A stretch of 64,000 bases of DNA. It comes from Biomphalaria glabrata (lineage: Eukaryota > Mollusca > Gastropoda > Planorbidae). The stretch covers positions 432,001-496,000 of the forward strand of contig NC_074716.1 of NCBI RefSeq assembly GCF_947242115.1. The letters are read 5' to 3'. The notes below the pieces were generated by a model, which made no database searches, was not told the origin of the DNA, and was given only the letters and a program-made list of their open reading frames with translations. Numbering within the stretch: position 1 is the first letter of the stretch; each line of letters opens with the position of its first letter. The position numbers and the translations under genes were made by a program. This document shows positions 11,061 through 22,050 of this stretch, one piece after another.

Positions 11061-12285
11061 ATAACCACGGCATGGGGGGGCTCAGCAGCCCAAACCAACC
11101 TAAGAAAAATAGACAAGGTTCAAAATATTGGTCTAAGGATAATGACAGGAGCAATGAAAACAACACCTATAAGAGCTATGGAGAAAACCGCTGCACAAAA
11201 CTGGGACAAAAACCATCTCAAAAGGACCAATTTCATACAGGAATCTCTAAGCCTAAAAAAGAAACACCAACTTGAAAAAATTACTCTGGAATCCTCAATA
11301 AACTATAATGAATCTCTACCCTGGGACGAAAGCCCTCTTCCTACTATAAGGGACCATATTGAAAACATAAAAAGAAAATCTGTTAACAGACCAACAGAGC
11401 TCAAGGAAATGGTGAACTGTTTTCTACATACCAATTATCCTAGCAATCAGTGGATCAGATTTTACACGGATGGCTCATCCCATAAAGCCACCACAAATGG
11501 AGGAGCTGGAATACTTATCAAATGGCCAGATGGAGGAAAACTAGAAAAATCCATTGCAACTGGAGAGCTCTCTGACAGTCACAGAGCAGAAAGGGAAGCA
11601 CTAACTGCTACCATGCTAGCAAATCATCCAAGTTCCCCACAAAGTCAGATTGTCTTTCTAACCGATGCAAAAACAACCCTCCAAAGCTTGCAAAACTCTG
11701 ATTCCTCTTATATTAAACACCTTAGAACAGCACTTACAAAGCTCAACAACAACAGCAAAAAAACTGTTATCAATGGATACCAGCTCATATACAACTAGCA
11801 GGAAATGAGAAGGCTGACACACTCGCCAAGAGTGGGAGAACAAACTCACAAGTAAACTCTGCACTCTATCCAGAAGAAATGAAGAAATTAATTGTAAATA
11901 AAATAAATGAGAAATGGACGAGCTCTCATCCAAATCACAAGAAAGATGACGCTTACTATAAGCTATCCCGACAAGACCAACGTCTAATCTTTTGACTCAG
12001 GACTGGACACAACAGAATGCGACAACACATGTACCGCAAGCTCAAAATTGGAACCAGTGAAATTTGCCCATGTGGAGTATCACCAGAGAATGCTGACCAG
12101 GTCCTCCAAAACTGCTCTCTTTACCAAGAGGCCCGCATAAGACATTGGCCCCAAATCACCCCAATAGAAAGAAAACAATATGGAGAGCTCCCTGATTTGG
12201 AAACCACTGCGCAGTTCATCTCATGTGTTGGTCTAGTCATATGAACACTCCAACATAACAATGAGAACGAAGAAGAAGAAGAAGA
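11061..12285 (+). mobile_element. I-clade LINE, 5'-truncated, with target duplication
   Basis: Near-identical to 30480-31796. Frame pieces cover the end of the RT region, RNase H (FYTDGSSHKATTNGGAGILI near 11460-11520, intact YTDGS Asp; HRAEREAL; FLTDAKTTL) and the C-terminal CPCGVSPENADQVLQNCSLY near 12067-12127. It ends in AGAAGAAGAAGAAGA at 12285. A 9-bp direct repeat ATTTCTCTT at 11052-11060 and 12286-12294 is the target duplication. The frame is broken after NNNSKKTVI near 11770 (1-nt change relative to the other copy), and a TGA interrupts RLIF near 11993. It sits in the intron between the two PSMC2-like exons. Confidence 0.9.
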
Positions 12286-12294
12286 ATTTCTCTT

Positions 12295-12617
12295 TTAATG
12301 TAAGTTGATTCAAATGGAAATCTAGGTTTACTTCTGTATACCATTATCAAGAGTAGATGAGAAGACATTAACATAAAGAGTGTTTGTTGAGAGGAAAGAA
12401 CATAGTTTGTGAGAGAATTAAATTTGTAAATAATAAAGATCATTGTGGTAACTACATTATGATGAATACACAGTTTTTAAAGCGAATGTACATTAAAATG
12501 AAGTAATTGCTTGTATTCATACATGAATTTGTCAATAATAGAAAGAGTATCAAGTATTAGATTGCTGAGTGAAAGTATAAACTTGAATGGAAGAAAGAGA
12601 AAGTAGTCAAGTCTAAA
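12295..12617. other. AT-rich intronic stretch
   Basis: Nothing recognised. Confidence 0.5.
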
Positions 12618-12735
12618 CATCAAAGTATGACTAGGAAAATCTCAATGTAATGTCTCAACACCAAATATGACTAGCAAAGTCTCATCTCAACATCAAATAG
12701 GATTAGGAAAGTCTCACTGTAATATCTCAACATTA
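12618..12735. repeat. Degenerate tandem repeat, about 45-bp unit, 2-3 copies
   Basis: The words TCTCAACATCAAATA and ACTAGGAAAATCTCAATGTA recur with spacing of about 35-55 bases. Confidence 0.6.
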
Positions 12736-13084
12736 AATTCTTTGAACCCAGCTTGGTTAAATAGTTTCAATAGCTCTAATAACTTTATGAAGTCTTATGT
12801 TCTAAGCAAGTTGCAATCAGGCAACTGATTGTTGGCTTAAAAGGCTAAAAGGCAGCCATAAATGATTTGTAGTCATTGATTGTCATATGGTTAGGGTTAG
12901 TGAATGTTTTATGTAGTGGCTGATTATAAGCTTTCAATAAAGTTTCGCTACTTTGCATTTTAAGGGTTCTTATTTAGGATTTTAATGTATTAATCTGGAG
13001 TCATTTAATTTTTTACCAAATAAATACCCTTGCTCTTTCCATTCACTACAAGTTATTCCTTTATTTTTCTAATTATTTTTTTTA

Positions 13085-13250
13085 TAGAGCGCATCTTTCA
13101 TGCTTATAACATGCTCATGGTCTAATCTCTTTTAGTGGAAACTTGGAGTAAAAAGGTTTCTGTACTGCATTTAGAGGCTCAGCAAACACAACTAAGCTCA
13201 ATTAAGATTTGAGCTCAAGCCCCATTGATAGGGAGCCAAGAGATTTTATC
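13085..13250 (-). repeat. SINE family C copy (tRNA-like head, conserved middle)
   Basis: The minus strand shows a B-box-like GAGCTCAAATCTT near 13210, then TTTGCTGAGCCTCTAAATGC and a tail with GAGCATGTTATAAGCATGAAA near 13100. The same middle and tail recur at 27595-27740, so this is a dispersed family with a shared central domain. Confidence 0.65.
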
Positions 13251-13327
13251 CAAAACAGCTAAACATCACACTCTTTTAACATTGTTCATTACCCCATAAA
13301 TATAAACATAATAATGTGAATACATAC

Positions 13328-13424
13328 CTGTACTGTTTGGGCATAATCTAGCCAGCAGCTCATAACGAATATCTTTCTCTACACTCATAGATCTAGCATG
13401 TATTTTACATATATGTGTACGGCC
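13328..13424 (-). pseudogene. PSMC2: PSMC2 (Rpt1) penultimate exon, decayed copy
   Basis: Minus strand: the acceptor ATTTTGCAG ends at 13425, then 97 bases in phase 0 reading [20 protein letters not shown] and [12 protein letters not shown] with one base left over, then donor GTATGT. PSMC2 has [15 protein letters not shown] here; the Phe to Cys change is one base. It joins in phase to the exon at 10859. The region that should precede it in PSMC2 (the AAA+ core and DLE before GRTH) is not found further up the minus strand. A DNA change between ordinary residues alone would not prove decay; the missing upstream gene and the lost stop in the last exon do. Confidence 0.8.
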
Positions 13425-13552
13425 CTGCAAAATGATAAGTGTCATGTAATAATTCATGAAATGTTAATATTCAATAAAAAAAAAAAGTTATAACAAATAA
13501 AAAGTTGTAGTAACATAAAGAGAAACTAAACATTTAATCTTCTGAAAACAGG

Positions 13553-13738
13553 TATTTTAATTTCGGGATCTTTAGCGTACCTCGGAGTCAACCCAGCTCT
13601 AATGGGTACCTAATATAAGTTAGAGAAAAAGAAAAGCCAGTTGGTCATTGTGCTGGTGACATGACAACCTTGTTAACCATGGGCCACAGAAACAGACCTT
13701 TTCATCATCTGCCAATAGACTTTATTTTACTTTTTAGA
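13553..13738 (+). repeat. SINE family A copy, 3' part
   Basis: Contains the family body: CCCAGCTCTAATGGGTACCT, a GTTGGTCATTGTGCTGG-type block, and CCACAGAAACAGACC...CATCATCTGCC near the end. The tRNA-like head is missing or too changed. Confidence 0.75.
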
Positions 13739-14272
13739 AAGCTAATGCTTCCAATTAATACAGTTTATGTTCATAGCCAATTGATAAATCTAAAAAAAAT
13801 ATTCGTGGGGCATTGACCTTTTGACCCTAATGCTGAGGTTCAAATGTCTATAACTTTGAAACAATAAAACAATTGAAATTTAGGTAAAAGTTGGCAACAT
13901 AAATATCAGACATTTTAAATAAAATTGTGTGTCTTTGGACATTTTGTGTATTAAATTATTGTTAATTATTATTATTAATTGTTATTATTAATTATATATC
14001 AGTTATAAGCATTCTTGGCTACCAAGTGAAAATACATTTTTACACCAACAATGTTGCCAACAATACACTAACATTCCTTACATATTTCAAAAAGAATAAA
14101 AATTAAAATCCTTAAGTTTCTTTCTTTAAATCATAAAAAAAAAAATCACACATATAAACATAACACATTATACAATTTATAAATGCTAAGCTATAAACTG
14201 CTTGATTATGTATGTGAGGAGAGCTTCAATTGAAATCACATTGTAGACTAGGTATTTTTGATTTGATTCCAC

Positions 14273-14628
14273 GTTGTGCTTGCTGAGAGCCTAAAGGAAG
14301 AACTCACCGATATCCTCCCCCCCCCCCCTCATATGTCAACAAAAGATATTGACCCAGAATGCACTGTGCTTGCTATAGGAGCATGGAAGTTGTGCTTGAT
14401 GAGAGCCCAAAGGAAGGACTCACAGATATCCTCCCCCCCTCCCCTCATATGTCAACAAAAGATATTGACCCAGAATGCACTGTGCTAGCTATAGGAGCAT
14501 GGAAGTTGTGCTTGCTAAGAGCCTAAAGGAAGGACTCACAGATATCCTCCCCCTCCCCCCCCCTATGTCAACAAAAGATATTGACCCAGAATGCACTGTG
14601 CTTGCTATAGGAGCATGGAAGTTGTGCT
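14273..14628. repeat. 116-bp tandem repeat, three copies with C-runs
   Basis: Copies start at 14273, 14389 and 14505 (GTTGTGCTTGCTGAGAGCC and variants) and carry a run of 6-13 C followed by CATATGTCAACAAAAGATAT. They differ mostly in C-run length, so the array is recent. Confidence 0.92.
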
Positions 14629-14897
14629 AATCAAAAGCAATAATAATACTAGCAATAATAAACAGCATGACTACTGGCCAGAGATGAAGGCTTCAATTCA
14701 GCTTTCATCACCACATTTTGAAAAGCATGAACTAAAAATGTAAGTCATTCAGTGTTCCCAGACATAAGCACTGTAATGAACATCTTCACCATCACTTGTT
14801 CCATAAGTTTGATGGATCACTGGGTCAACAGAGATGCTGCCCATCAAAGCTTTTCTGCTTTTCTCTTAGTGATAAATCTGAAATGTTGACAAATTAC

Positions 14898-15007
14898 CTT
14901 TCTATGTTTCTCTGCTGGCTCAAAACCAAGGACTTTACCAACAAAATAAAACTCTCCATCTAATGAGGTTTGTATCGTCTCTGCTTTTTGATAGCCATGT
15001 TGCTTCC
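14898..15007 (-). pseudogene. Unrecognised host gene, exon reading KQHGYQKAETIQ...
   Basis: Minus strand: acceptor TTTTTAG, 110 bases, donor GTAATTT. One frame is open throughout: KQHGYQKAETIQTSLDGEFY then FVGKVLGFEPAEKHRK. It enters with two bases of a codon and leaves in phase 0, so it joins in frame to the exon at 15365-15455. The protein family is not recognised. The next exon toward lower coordinates with fitting phase is the PSMC2-like exon at 13424, which may be chance. Confidence 0.6.
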
Positions 15008-15364
15008 CTAAAAATGCAAAATATTTAAAATTTCTTTAGAAAATGTTATGTACTCTTGTTTTCACGATTTTTGTCTAACAGCCTATAAGCATAACTGACA
15101 CGACTAGAATGACAATTTAAAGTCAAAACTAGGAAAGTTTATATCATACAAAGCAAGATAGAAAAAGGTTCATCATGGTCCACTAGCAGGTTACTAGAGA
15201 CAGTTATCTATCTTAGAAATAATTTTTTAGAGTGATTATATGTGTACCAAAAAAAAAGAAAAATTATGTTTCATATCACATTAACAAGCAGTTTGTGACA
15301 CTTATGCATCAATGAAGTTGCAAGCGTAAAAAAAGATACTACTTCTATAATATACTAGCATTAC

Positions 15365-15455
15365 CCTTGGTTCTTCCACCTGATTTGTTCTCAGGCTATA
15401 CATTGTTTATTTTGGCTAAAAACTCTTTTTCTTTCTGCACTTCCAATAAAATTTC
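15365..15455 (-). pseudogene. Unrecognised host gene, exon with in-frame TAG
   Basis: Minus strand: acceptor AAAATGCAG, 91 bases, donor GTAATG. The frame that fits both neighbours reads EILLEVQKEKEFLAKINNV, TAG, PENKSGGRTK. The TAG is one C-to-T change from CAG (Gln). The peptide is charged and helical-looking. The entry phase (0) matches the end of 16485-16550 and the exit phase (1) matches the start of 15007. Confidence 0.55.
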
Positions 15456-15592
15456 CTGCATTTTATTTTCAGCCCAAAAAGCCTAGTATCAATTACATTG
15501 AATTCATAAAGACACATACTTTTGGTGTTTGAATTCTAAGAACACTTTTCTCCCCATCCTCAAACAAACAAAAATGGTACATACAATCTTCT

Positions 15593-15870
15593 TTCTTCTT
15601 CCTTCTCATTTTTTTATTGGAGCATTCAGATGACTGGACCAGTATATGAGATTATTTTCGCAGTGGTTTCCAAATCAGGGAACTCTCCATATAGTTTTCT
15701 TTCTATTGGGGTGTTTTGGGGCCAGTGTCATGTACAGCCTCTTGGTAAAGAGAGCAGTTTTGGAGGAGATGGTCAGCATTCTCTGGTGACACTCCAAATG
15801 GGCAGATTTCAGTTTCTGATTTTGATCTTCTGATACATATGTTGTCGAATTCTCTTGTGTCTGGTCCTGC
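15593..15870 (-). mobile_element. I-clade LINE, 3' end fragment
   Basis: The minus strand repeats the last 280 bases of the LINE at 29676-31796: CPFGVSPENADHLLQNCSLY (15745-15805) and the GAA-type tail (TTCTTCTTCC near 15593). It lies between host exons at 15455 and 16485. Confidence 0.8.
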
Positions 15871-16140
15871 AGAAAAAAAAAATGATTTTAGATGTTTTTC
15901 TCCCATGAAACAGTTCTAAAGGCACATCACTAGTCATGATTTAGTTTATCTTTACATATGAATTTTTAAAAAATTTGGTCAGTTGTAGCACCTTTATCTG
16001 GACATGCATCTTATACACATTTAAACATATTTGACACTTATATTTAGAGCCTATCAAGATAAAACAGCCTGGGAACGACATGGCCTAAATTGTGCCCATG
16101 TGCCTAAACTCAAAACGCAAACCCTGATTACCACAAACAG

Positions 16141-16385
16141 GGAGGTGCGGTGGCTGAGTAGTAAGGCGCTTAGCTTCTGAACCAGGGTCCATGGCTCAAA
16201 TCCTGGTAAAGACCCAGCTCTATTGGGTACCTGATATTAGTTAGGGAAAAAGTAAAGTGGTTTGTCATTTTGTTGGCCACATGACACCCTCGTTAGCCGT
16301 AGGCCACAGAATCAGATAACCTTTACATCATCTGACCTATAGACTACAAGATCGGAAAGGGCAACTTTATTTTTTTTTTTTTACC
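16141..16385 (+). repeat. SINE family A, full-length copy
   Basis: It begins with a tRNA-like Pol III promoter: A box GGTGGCTGAGTAGTAAGGCG and B box GGCTCAAATCC near 16194. Next comes the family body (CCAGCTCTATTGGGTACCTG, GGCCACATGACACCCTCGTT, CATCATCTGACC...GATCGGAAAGG), ending in a T-run. This is the best copy in the window and defines the family. Confidence 0.88.
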
Positions 16386-16484
16386 ACAAACAGTTTACAC
16401 ACCCCCCCCTCTCCAGAAAAGAAAAAAACTTTTTTACTTTCATAAATAAAAAGGATGGTAAATGTTATGTCTATAAAACATTAC

Positions 16485-16550
16485 CTAGAAACAAACATTG
16501 CAGTCCTTTTGCTTTAACTGCCTCATCTCAGCTTCGTTAAGGGGAACTAC
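16485..16550 (-). pseudogene. Unrecognised host gene, 66-nt exon ending in TAG
   Basis: Minus strand: acceptor TGTGCATAG, 66 bases in phase 0 reading VVPLNEAEMRQLKQKDCNVC F, then a final codon TAG immediately before the donor GTAATG. The TAG occupies the last codon of the exon; one C-to-T change from CAG would explain it. Phase 0 on both sides fits 17221-17407 and 15365-15455. Confidence 0.55.
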
Positions 16551-17220
16551 CTATGCACAAAATAAACACAGTTAAGTAGATTGAACTCAAATTCTAGAAA
16601 GTCAATGAAATTTACATAAAAAAGTTATTTAGAAAATGAACTTTTCTCCAAGTCTTCATCCAGCCTTTCCTTCTGTTTTAATCAGGAATTGCATTGATAT
16701 TGTCATTACAAGTCCTTTCAAAATGTTTTGAGTCAAGTCTAACTCTATTTTTCAATTATCACACTTGAGATTTTGCTGCTAATCTTTTGCCCTTTGTCAA
16801 CAATCAGCCTAATGTGTGGAAGACATTTGTATAGGCCATGCAGAGCTGAGATTGTCATCTGTGACATTTGTTTTTACACATCAATATTATGCAAACCCTC
16901 TTTTTCCATGCATATTTTTCATCATCTGATGCAGACAAAGCTGTTGTCCTTCAAGGATCCAATTGTTTTCTTTTGAATTTTCACCTGTCTTTCAAAACAG
17001 GTTTTATTTTGGCCTTAAATGTGTGTTCCACTGCCTTCTTGAGAGCTTAATTGTCTCTTTCAGAAAGCATCAGTTGCCAGCTACTCTCATCTACACCAGT
17101 GCCAGTGTTGATATTACCTTCTGTCCTCTAATTTGCAAAAAAAAAATATCACTTTTTAGCATGAGACGAATAAAAAAAATGCCAGAGGTAGTAAAAAGAT
17201 AAATCTGATTCAAACCTTAT

Positions 17221-17407
17221 CTTCAACTCCTTGAAAGAAACCCATTGGTGCTTGAATGTTGTGTGATGGATGGGAGACCTATCCTTATAAAGTTCTTTGC
17301 CATCTTGATCTAGAGGAGCTAAGAAAATATCCAAGATACCGGCTTTCAAATCTGAGAGTATCTAGCATCGAAATCTCAAGATCACTGCTCCCAAAGTGAC
17401 TAAACAT
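17221..17407 (-). pseudogene. Unrecognised host gene, exon with deletion and lost donor
   Basis: Minus strand: acceptor TTTACTGTCAG, then MFSHFGSSDLEISMLDTLR. A 2-nt shortfall follows, after which the frame continues LKAGILDIFLAPLDQDGKEL, YKDRSPIHHTTFKHQWVSFK and ELK. At the expected phase-0 end (after GAGTTGAAG) the donor reads ATAAGG where GTAAGG would be normal. The frameshift plus the dead donor argue for a pseudogene. The entry phase fits 22114-22263 (phase-0 end), but other exons lie between, so the true order is uncertain. Confidence 0.55.
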
Positions 17408-17599
17408 CTGACAGTAAATAAAGAAAATATAAAAAACAATTAATATTTATTTTTTCTTATATTGGACAAAGCATGTATTATTAATATTATATTATTATAG
17501 ACAATAAGGTCTGAAAGGGGAAGTTTTTTTATGCTTTTTTTTAAAGAAAATTCTAAATAATGAACTGATAGTGAGCTTAACAATGATCCTGTATAAGGC

Positions 17600-18035
17600 T
17601 TGTCTTGGAGTCTAAAGATTAGTGAGGAGTGCAGTATTTCCCATGGCTGCGCAGCCTCAGCAGTGACCTACATATTTTGCTACATCCAGGGCAAGCATAA
17701 CCATTGTTCGCAGGTGGTTAATTCAGATTTTCTTTTCGCCGTCTGCATTTGTCCTCGGCAGCAGATTTTTTTTTTGGTCTCAAATAAGTATCCTGCTGCC
17801 TTCGTGATTGACATCCAGCTGTATCCTTCTGAGGCCACATGCAACCAGGTGCTCTCTTCTATCTATGTCAGCCAAGGAAAGCTGATGCCTAAGTTGGTCT
17901 TTGAAATGTATCTGTGGGGCGCTTCTGTTACGTCAACCACCTTTTAGCTCTTCAAAAAAGACTGCCTTTGGCATACGTTCATCTTCCATATGGGATACAT
18001 GCCCTACCCAGCGTAAGTGCCGGACCATAATACAT
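17600..18035 (-). mobile_element. LINE fragment with C-terminal C2H2 finger, decayed
   Basis: Minus strand: HLRWVGHVSHMEDERMPKAV near 17965-18025 (the R-W-x-G-H motif of the C-terminal domain), then QLDVNHEGSR, then CPGCSKICRSLLRLRSHGKY near 17640-17700. Several stops interrupt it. Same broad type as 19169-20269 but a different subfamily; related scraps are at 6755-6880 and 61225-61400. Confidence 0.75.
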
Positions 18036-19149
18036 GATCATGTATATTGAGACATCAACCAATCAACTCCCTGCCTACAACTAAAATAAAAAACTACTTA
18101 AACTCATTAATGCATGGCTAAAGCTAGAGCCATGTATCAAAGTTCTTTTCTAAAACTCTATTACAACTGTACAGAAATAAAGTTAAAATGCTGTCAATAT
18201 GATCATTTGAGTCACTATCTGCTTCATATAGTATGTCAATGTTTCCCAAACTGTTTTACCACAGAAAGCCTGACTAGGTGTTTCACAAACTACTGGAATA
18301 ATTAACTAGTACATGAATTAATTATTAAGTAAAACAGAAAACAAAACAATTTGATTTTATTAGTCCTTCTCCATAAGGGAAATTCTTTCCTTACAACATC
18401 ACAATGGACTTTGAACTGATCTAGTTTCTGACAGATCATCCATTAAATGAGCTATCATTACTTCAGTTTCCCACAGTCTATTTAAGTGCAGCAGGATTTT
18501 CTGATTATGTTGTAACAAAGTCAAAGTCTAAAAACAGGCTTGAGTCCACAACACATTTTACAATTCATTTGACCAATATCATTCCTGATATTGACAAAAA
18601 TATGATTATCAAGTATACAATTTCATCAAAGTTAATCAACCTAATTTTTTCACATGTTTTTGTATGCATTTTATGAAGGTCTAGATATATATTTGAAAAT
18701 AAGTATTAAATATGAATATGGTTTATTAGTTTTATAGTTTAATTTAAATAAAAGGAAATAATCCATCCTAAAAAAATAAGCTAAGTGTTCCCCTAAATTC
18801 TCCAACTGTATGAAGTGTTGAATAAAACTATTTAGTGAGCCTTTAAGAACATAATTCACTTTTTTTGTAAAGCATAATAGTAATAAGAATTATGTTTACA
18901 CAACATTTGAATAGTAACACAACGATTATATAGGAAACTAAAAGCAGTGATAAATCTAGGAATAAAAAATACTGATAACAGTGAAAATAATTTCACAACA
19001 GTTTTACAAATTTTAATTAATCTTTTAGACATTTAAAACAATGTTTAATGATTATAAATCTGTCTACTAAAGCAAAAAAAATTACTTTAATTTTCAAATT
19101 AAATTATTGTGACCAAGAAAGCTATCACCCTAACTTCAATACTGCTTAC
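18036..19149. other. AT-rich stretch without recognised genes
   Basis: No exon or repeat family is supportable. TGTTTCCCAAACTG near 18238 looks like a hAT terminus but no partner end is seen. Confidence 0.45.
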
Positions 19150-19168
19150 CAAGACAGATTGCAACTTA

Positions 19169-20269
19169 TAGTTCGTCCATCGTGGTTCGATGATGACCAC
19201 TTTGTCATCCAGGGGGCTGAGGGCTTTGCACTGGGGTTTTATGCCTCCTCATGTGGCTGGTGAGACCTATGTGAGCCCGAAATGTTCGGCCGCACACTGG
19301 GCAGGTTATTCCAGCTGGAGCTAGTGTCGTGGGCCTTGCTTTTCTTTTCTGGCGTTTTTCTTCTGCCAGCATTGTTCTTTTTTCCCCAGCAACCTGTGCG
19401 CCAGTTTTCACAGCGCGACGCCATGATGCTCTGTCATGTGCCTCTGTCTCCCAGGTGCCTGGGTCTATGCTGAACACCTTCAGAGAAGCTTTGAGGGTGT
19501 CCCTGAAGCGCTTTCTTTGACCACCTTGCGAGCGCTTTCCTTCGCTTAGTTGGCCATACAGGAGTCGTTTAGGGATGCGGTGGTCTTCCATTCTGTAGAT
19601 GTGACCTGCCCATCGCAGCTGGGACTGCATCAGGATTGTGTGGATGCTTTGCAGACACGCTCTTCGAAGGACTTCTGTATCTGGTATTTTGTCTTGCCAT
19701 TTGACATTTAGTATTTTTCTCAGACATGTCATGTGGAAGTGGTTTAGTTTCTTTGCATGTTTACTGTACACTGTCCATGTTTCTGGGGCATAAAGCAATG
19801 TAGGGAGGATGACGGCTCTATAGACACCTAGCTTGGTGTTTGTGGTGATACCACGTCTGTTCCAGACATTTGTAGACAGTCTGCTGTAGGATGCACTGGC
19901 CTTGGCGATACGCAGGTCGATTTCACTATCGATTTTTCCATTTCTGGAGAGTGTGCTGCCAAGATATGTGAATTTGTCCACTGCATTTATATCCTGTCCA
20001 TTTATAGTAATGCTTGGATCCGAGTAGGCTTTCCCAGGAGCAGGTAGATATAAGACTTCAGTCTTGTTCGTATTGATGGTAAGGCCAAAGTCTGAGCATG
20101 CTCTTGAGAAGTCACTGACGATGATCTGCAGATTGTTTTCAGAGCAGGCATTTAGGGCACAGTGGTCAGCAAATAGCAAATCTCTGATTACTGCTGCATT
20201 TGTTTTTGTTTTTGCTTTAAGCCGCCTCGGGTTGAATAGGCCACTATCAAATCTGTATGATATATTTAT
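19169..20269 (-). mobile_element. LINE, 5'-truncated, with 19-bp target duplication
   Basis: A direct repeat CAAGACAGATTGCAACTTA at 19150-19168 and 20270-20288 flanks the insertion. The minus-strand frame covers the second half of the RT and the C-terminal domain: LLFADHCALNA near 20175 (the usual F/YADD is FADH, a change of the second catalytic Asp), KTEVLYLPAPGK, FTYLGSTLSRNG, RWAGHIYRMEDHRIPKRLLY, GGQRKRFRDTLKASLK, and a C2H2 finger CPVCGRTFRAHIGLTSHMRR with stop at 19205. The open frame extends upstream into flanking DNA (to 20314), which is not part of the element. The frame is uninterrupted, so the copy is young; it was dead on arrival by truncation. Related to endonuclease-RT elements of the RTE-like type; the clade is uncertain. 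Confidence 0.88.
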
Positions 20270-20715
20270 CAAGACAGATTGCAACTTAGTTTCTGGATCA
20301 ATGACAACAACCACTTCATGATTTTCTCATACAATGTAGATCAGAGATTTCTGTGTAAAGAAAGGAGATTCAATTCAGAAGTTGCAAGTCAGAAATACAA
20401 AAAGCAACACAAATATGTATTTGCAAATACAGACAAAAATATACCACTCAAGGGTGAATTCATTCATAGAAATTTATGGAAGAATACATAGAAATATGAG
20501 AAGTAAATAGCTTGATAGACAGAAACATGACCTGTAAATTACTTGATAGGGTTAATGTTATAATTGAAATTTAACAGTAGAATTCAAATAAGAAAAGAAT
20601 GTTAATGTATGTTAAATTACAGGTTTCACTAGTTTAGCTAATAGCAATTTGAATATTATTTTACACTTGGTAACTACATGCTTCAACTTTACTCTGTGCA
20701 AAAGTGCAGTCCTAC

Positions 20716-20832
20716 CTTGATTTCTATCAAGTGATCTCCAGCCTACATGTTTCAGTTCTTTACCAGCCATTAACATAAGACAATCAAAACCATATTGTAA
20801 ATCATGTGAACTATCTGAATTGTTCTTCTCTT
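20716..20832 (-). pseudogene. Unrecognised host gene, 117-nt exon
   Basis: Minus strand: acceptor TTGCTGTAG, donor GTAGGA, one open frame: EKNNSDSSHDLQYGFDCLML, MAGKELKHVGWRSLDRNQ. It starts and ends in phase 1. No damage is visible inside this exon. It probably belongs to the same gene as the exons at 14898-17407 and 22114-22263, but the phases of its immediate neighbours do not close, so an exon is missing or unseen on each side. Confidence 0.5.
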
Positions 20833-20934
20833 CTACAGCAAGATGTCTTCACTCAATGCATAATTCCCCTAGAATGAAGAAGATAAGATAATCCATGCAT
20901 TGTTAACAGAAAGATGTCAATTAACTGTGATGTC

Positions 20935-21076
20935 ATCCTCTGAGCTGAGTCAGCTAGAGCTGCTCCCAATGTTTATCCCTGTCAAGAATGCCTTGCTTTG
21001 GCAAGTCTTTCAAAACCTTTTACAACTTACACCTTCAAGTGTCTTTCAATGAACAAATCATGTTGATCATCTGCCA
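20935..21076 (-). pseudogene. Decayed coding stretch of the same gene
   Basis: The minus strand shows two coding-like runs in different frames: DDQHDLFIERHLK near 21040-21076 and VLKDLPKQGILDRDKHWEQL near 20955-21020, followed by TAG and LTQLRG. The frame change and the stop show decay. Boundaries are approximate. Confidence 0.4.
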
Positions 21077-21189
21077 ACATAAAGAAGTATACATAGATAT
21101 TAGCATTTCAAAGTCATGGGCCAAAAGCTCAGTCATATTTCATTTCGCTTCTATATCAATATTTTGATTTTTTGTCGGCTAAATGATTT

Positions 21190-21445
21190 GTGTACCTCAT
21201 AGGAAAACATGGGGTCCAGGGTTTGAACCTCAATGAAGATTGGGATTTTGAATTTTTAGGGTGCCCCTCAGTCACCCAACTCTAATGGGTAACTGACTTT
21301 AGGTGGGGAAAATTAAGGAGGTTAGTCATTGTGCTGGACACATGACGACCTGCTCATTAACCACTGGCCATAGAAACATTCCCTTGACATCATTTGCTCC
21401 ATAGATCGCAAGGTCTGAAAGGTAAACTTTACTTTTTGTAATACT
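21190..21445 (+). repeat. SINE family A copy
   Basis: B-box-like GGGTTTGAACC near 21220, then CCCAACTCTAATGGGTAACT, GTCATTGTGCTGGACACATG, CATAGATCGCAAGGTCTGAAA at the tail. The head is poorly preserved. Confidence 0.8.
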
Positions 21446-21974
21446 TTTTTAAAAATTAATATCCACTGTGCATCCCATTACTTCTTACTTATGTATAATA
21501 GATTTCTCTTTTCCCTTCCTTGTGTTTCTTGAATCAAGTTCCTTTTTATAGAGCATTTTGATACCTCCACAAAGCCAACGGATTATATTATTTGTCATAA
21601 TGTCCAAAAGTAGAAACTAATTATTTTATAATGAGAATGTGGGTATAAGTGTTGTCTATACAGTACCCAAAACTACACATTTTTCAAGAAAAAATCAACA
21701 AATTAAACATATTGAAAAGGTAATAAAAAATTAACAAGGATTATGTGAAGGTCTTTCCAAATTTTATTAATATTTGTGGTTAAACAGTAGAGTTCTTTTT
21801 ATTTGTTTAAATAGATCATTAAGTGTAATACTTCAAGACCTATATCTAGTTCCTAATCTTCAGACAGGTGATCATGGATAAAATCTGAACATTTTCATTT
21901 CAATGTATGGATTCTATGGTGGAAAAATGTTCTACAACTTCTGCAAAGATCATGCTCTGTTTTATCCACCATGG

Positions 21975-22050
21975 TCAAACACATCAACCTTAGACAAACA
22001 GTATCCACCCTAGATAAACAGTATCCACCTTAAACAAACAGTATCCATTT
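21975..22050. repeat. Short tandem repeat, about 21-bp unit
   Basis: AAACAGTATCCACC recurs at 21997, 22017 and 22037 with small changes. Confidence 0.75.

Noticed and set aside
15365-16550. Recoded TAG codons (read-through or codon reassignment)
   Set aside because: The same gene also has a 2-nt deletion and a dead donor; simple decay explains the stops, and other frames here use TAG as a normal stop.
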